A DNA stretch of 38,524 nucleotides, from contig NYZA01000008.1 in assembly GCA_002686955.1 (NCBI GenBank), positions 1 to 38,524 of the forward strand, given 5' to 3'. The translations under genes and the position numbers were made by a program. This document shows, piece after piece, positions 36,901-38,524 of the stretch. The stretch's first letter is position 1. Each line of letters opens with the position of its first letter. The notes below the pieces were generated by a model. It was not told where the DNA came from. It saw nothing but the letters and a program-made list of their open reading frames with translations, and ran no database searches. This stretch comes from Gemmatimonadota bacterium (lineage in GTDB: Bacteria; GCA-2686955).

Positions 36901-37000
36901 CGACCTGGCCGACGCAGCGCGAGGCATGCAGGCGGAGCTGGAGCGTCAGGACATGGGCTCCGCGACGCCGCGCGGCCGATTGGAGAGTGGCGGAGGATGA
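33914..37000 (+). CDS. Large membrane protein with C-terminal TPR domain
   Basis: The product is 1028 aa. Residues about 20-545 carry roughly a dozen hydrophobic segments (VGAWCALFVGIVLVRDLI, LTLAILLSLGSGVALA, GIVFGIPTALIVYIVSLAYF, FTLVPITRGLPAATVLAISG). The C-terminal half (about 555-1010) holds TPR units (LAMSQYERVMAMAPRTYDAY, GAVAYAERAVESLPGSATAW, ALNAYHRAIDIEGAGDLDF, ALDLLDRVVEMRPSFAAAYS). The layout resembles O-antigen-ligase/TPR and other membrane-TPR fusions, but no catalytic motif is seen. Its stop overlaps the selA start by four bases (ATGA), so it is coupled to selA, an unusual neighbour. Confidence 0.8.
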   Translation: MKSILKLARWASEELEQLPISVGAWCALFVGIVLVRDLIEGFSGALPLVHPVDFFLHYPLAFINPLLTLAILLSLGSGVALARVTRIMLVMWSLVLIPPVADLALGAVGAVADKAHIGFAPVFRGEYLDRFVHFFNPGREFQGTTAGIRIECFVEVLLAFAYVLLKRDRLWRGIVFGIPTALIVYIVSLAYFTWPFHPYNLITPAADASLHDFRLFIVEYGTVAREHFDRFSHASGGMHALLFALLCVVWLGLHRVAALGALLRVAGPPAALGGTLAAGGLLFGIGRFVMTPLDAFEPTFIDGVFMACGVVAAMAAMVPAAIFSGEAANAGLRRTEQSGVLIASLAIAMINAWLVSYAVFTVMMVALAISVLRTVPPFVTDRLPGVAQCLRGLQSVCLGLVGLAVFARADTVRIVPSRLMLWTLAAATLAACHRAGSGAVARGIAEGRWIDHWVSALPVWRRAAQIVLWSITSTTRAITPALRWLPLAAPWVLWSAYPSWNAMLTISIASTLLYAAFTLVPITRGLPAATVLAISGSLLFALLGSDARVAAEVATESPRTRAELALGHRLLWSDHVDLAMSQYERVMAMAPRTYDAYRNAIGARSQSKDFDGAVAYAERAVESLPGSATAWKSLGDVRTQAGEFREALNAYHRAIDIEGAGDLDFLRRAAVTAGLAKDGREALFFARQGLAKAPDDPFFGTSELSAGLSLWATAAAESLETYRNRAADANASTLRELRYLEAAALVASGDAQAAAGLYANLASADPSDPLCCYLGGLAELRAENPDRALDLLDRVVEMRPSFAAAYSVRAQAHAARQDRSEYRRDLARSIELAPRNADVHLDLALSYLRAGEGDDAFRVLSGLPRAWATRHRHAALAGAIRAFVDSTANAKSGAGLDEIPSSLRSATITDPLVLLAFTRPLIEARAVDAAAAVFEFAQEVAPDDPRPSMKYGALLLRAGRHEEAATALRKAIDVGAGDQPRVYQLLASAYEGMGRDDLADAARGMQAELERQDMGSATPRGRLESGGG

Positions 37001-38421
37001 GCAACGATCCACGCGCAGCCGTGCCCTCGATCGCCCTGCTCCTCGGAGACCTTGAGGTAAGCGATGCCACCCGTGGGATCGGTCGAGAGGAATCGGCCGA
37101 GCTCCTGCGCGAGGTCGTCGAGGATCTTCGTGCTGCCATCCTCACCAGAGCCAATATCGATACGAGCGATATTGGACGACTGCGAGAGCAGTTGCTCGAC
37201 GAGGCCCGCGGCCGCATCGTCCTGGCCGCCGCCATCGCTCGTGGCGGAGTGTCGCGACGTGTGATCAACGCCACCGGTGTCGTTTTGCACACCAACCTGG
37301 GGCGCTCACCTCTGGGCGAAGACGCCCGCGGAGCGATCGCCGACGTGGCGGCGGGTTACTCGGCAACGGAGATCGATCTCGAGAGCGGACGCCGCGGACG
37401 GCGCGGAGAAGGTCTCGAGCGTTTGCTCCGTTTGGCGACCGGTGCCGAGGCCGCCCTGGTTGTCAATAACAATGCCGCGGCGGTCCTCCTGGTCGTCTCC
37501 GCATTCGCCAGAGGGGGCGAAGTGATCGTCAACAGAGGCGAACTGGTGGAAATCGGAGGCAGCTTCCGCATCCCCGACGTCATGGGTTGGGGGGGGGCGC
37601 GCCTGCGCGAAGTCGGCACCACGAACCGTACCCATCTCTCCGACTACGAGGCGACCATCGGACCCGAGACCGCCGCCATCATGGTCGTTCACCCCTCGAA
37701 CTATCGAATCTCCGGCTTCACTCGCTGCCCGGAGCTGCCCGAGCTCGCGGCCCTCGCTCGAAAGAACGACATTCTACTGATCGAGGACCAGGGTTCCGGC
37801 TATATCGTAGATCCGCGTGAGATTGGACTTCCCGAACGCCGTAGCGTACGCCAATCTCTCGAAGCCGGCGCTCATCTCGTCACATTTAGTGGCGACAAGA
37901 TTCTCGGTGGACCCCAGGCCGGCGTTCTCGTGGGAGACACGAAACGGATCGATGCTCTCCGCGGCGATCCTCTCGCCCGCGCAATCCGCATCGACCGCTT
38001 CACCATCGCCGCTCTCGAGGCAACCCTGCGCAGCTACGTCGAAGAAAGATGGCGCGACCTGCCCGTCCCCCGCATGCTCGCGAGCACTCCGATCGAGCTG
38101 GCCTCTCGCGCGCACGCACTGAGCGCTCGCATCGTCGATCGCCTCGGTGGCGATACACGCGAGCAGGTAGATACGATCGAAGGAGATTCACGCGTTGGCG
38201 GCGGCGCCTTCCCCGAAGCTCCGCTGCCCACGACCCTAGTGCGCATCCGCCCCGTCGGAATCGCCACGCACAAGCTGGCCCAATCGATGCGCTTGCGCCC
38301 CCTGCCGATCATCGCGCGAGTCTCCGATGACGCGGTCTTGCTGGATCCACGTACGATCGCTCGGAGTGAAGAAGGTGCGATTGTCGACGGGGTAGGAGAA
38401 TGTGTGGATCGATCCCGTTGA
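36997..38421 (+). CDS. selA: L-seryl-tRNA(Sec) selenium transferase
   Basis: The product is 474 aa, full length. SelA is a PLP enzyme that converts Ser-tRNA(Sec) to Sec-tRNA(Sec) with selenophosphate, in a large cytosolic ring. The family block RVINATGVVLHTNLGRSPL is present, then SGRRGRRGEGLERLL, VVNNNAAAVLLV, GELVEIGGSFRIPDVM and VGTTNRTHLSDYE. The PLP lysine is K301 in TFSGDKILGGPQAG. The C-terminal GGGAFPEAPLPT segment is also standard. The genome therefore most likely uses selenocysteine. selB, selD and tRNA-Sec are not in the window; selB may follow beyond the repeat at the end. Confidence 0.96.
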   Translation: MSNDPRAAVPSIALLLGDLEVSDATRGIGREESAELLREVVEDLRAAILTRANIDTSDIGRLREQLLDEARGRIVLAAAIARGGVSRRVINATGVVLHTNLGRSPLGEDARGAIADVAAGYSATEIDLESGRRGRRGEGLERLLRLATGAEAALVVNNNAAAVLLVVSAFARGGEVIVNRGELVEIGGSFRIPDVMGWGGARLREVGTTNRTHLSDYEATIGPETAAIMVVHPSNYRISGFTRCPELPELAALARKNDILLIEDQGSGYIVDPREIGLPERRSVRQSLEAGAHLVTFSGDKILGGPQAGVLVGDTKRIDALRGDPLARAIRIDRFTIAALEATLRSYVEERWRDLPVPRMLASTPIELASRAHALSARIVDRLGGDTREQVDTIEGDSRVGGGAFPEAPLPTTLVRIRPVGIATHKLAQSMRLRPLPIIARVSDDAVLLDPRTIARSEEGAIVDGVGECVDRSR

Positions 38422-38445
38422 CATCGGTTTGCCTCCGATCCTCCA

Positions 38446-38524
38446 CTAGGAGCCTGTTGCGCATAGTCTTCGCTTCGCCCAGCATCCGTCTTCGTTCCGA
38501 TCTCTGCGTCGCTAAGTCCTTGAA
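38446..38524. repeat. MITE-like palindromic element, second copy, cut by the window end
   Basis: It starts 25 bases after the selA stop and repeats 6592-6670 with one visible substitution, including the terminal aggagcctgttgcgcata. The other end lies outside the window. Confidence 0.85.

Noticed and set aside
29224-38421. A type III-E CRISPR locus around the TPR-CHAT gene
   Set aside because: No direct-repeat array, gRAMP/Cas7-11 or other Cas-like protein is seen. Only the protease and sigma-factor logic is similar.

Overview
The window is a 38.5 kb piece of a GC-rich bacterial chromosome. The signs point to a Gram-negative: a lipoprotein signal, many secreted or membrane proteins, and squalene synthesis genes of the HpnC/D/E type. 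The GltX sequence, the parallel beta-helix and Cys-rich secreted proteins and the TPR-CHAT protease together suggest Planctomycetota or a neighbouring candidate phylum of the FCB type. The phylum cannot be fixed from this window alone.

Layout. (1) About 1-8300 is a decayed zone. It holds three remnants of an IS91-like transposase C-terminus, a 108-bp duplicated fragment, a relic of the murB 3' end, a frameshifted Cys-rich secreted protein and a palindromic MITE-like unit. Intact genes survive in it as islands: a SatD-family gene with its membrane partner, a class III-type alcohol dehydrogenase with an alpha/beta hydrolase, and a small membrane protein. (2) 8326-20424 is almost all minus strand. 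It holds an MFS transporter, a glycosyltransferase-like protein, a lipoprotein, hemL, guaB, a DUF1287 protein, rsgA (preceded by a 21-codon ORF whose Shine-Dalgarno can be sequestered) and the hpnC-hpnD-hpnE squalene operon. (3) 20540-21789 is an RdgC-like gene and its usual partner on the plus strand, divergent from hpnC. (4) 22002-24606 is a methyltransferase and gltX, divergent, separated by a 181-bp near-perfect palindrome that also encodes the start of the methyltransferase.

(5) 24614-32775 is the most interesting part. A minus-strand apparent operon runs secreted beta-helix protein, sigma-factor-like protein, 181-aa cytosolic protein (ATGA overlap with the sigma gene), then a soluble hybrid histidine kinase. 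It diverges from a 1130-aa TPR-CHAT protease with an intact His/Cys pair. A TPR-CHAT protease beside a sigma factor and a small translationally coupled partner recalls the Csx29/Csx30/RpoE logic of type III-E CRISPR systems, but no CRISPR array or gRAMP effector is visible here. (6) 33079-38421 is a 260-aa unknown, a 1028-aa protein with a membrane N-terminus and TPR C-terminus, and selA, which overlaps that gene by four bases. The window ends inside a second copy of the MITE-like unit first seen at 6592.

Palindromic repeats recur at gene borders (6592-6758, 17060-17235, 22719-22899, 32785-32826, 38446-end). Two of them supply codons to the neighbouring gene.
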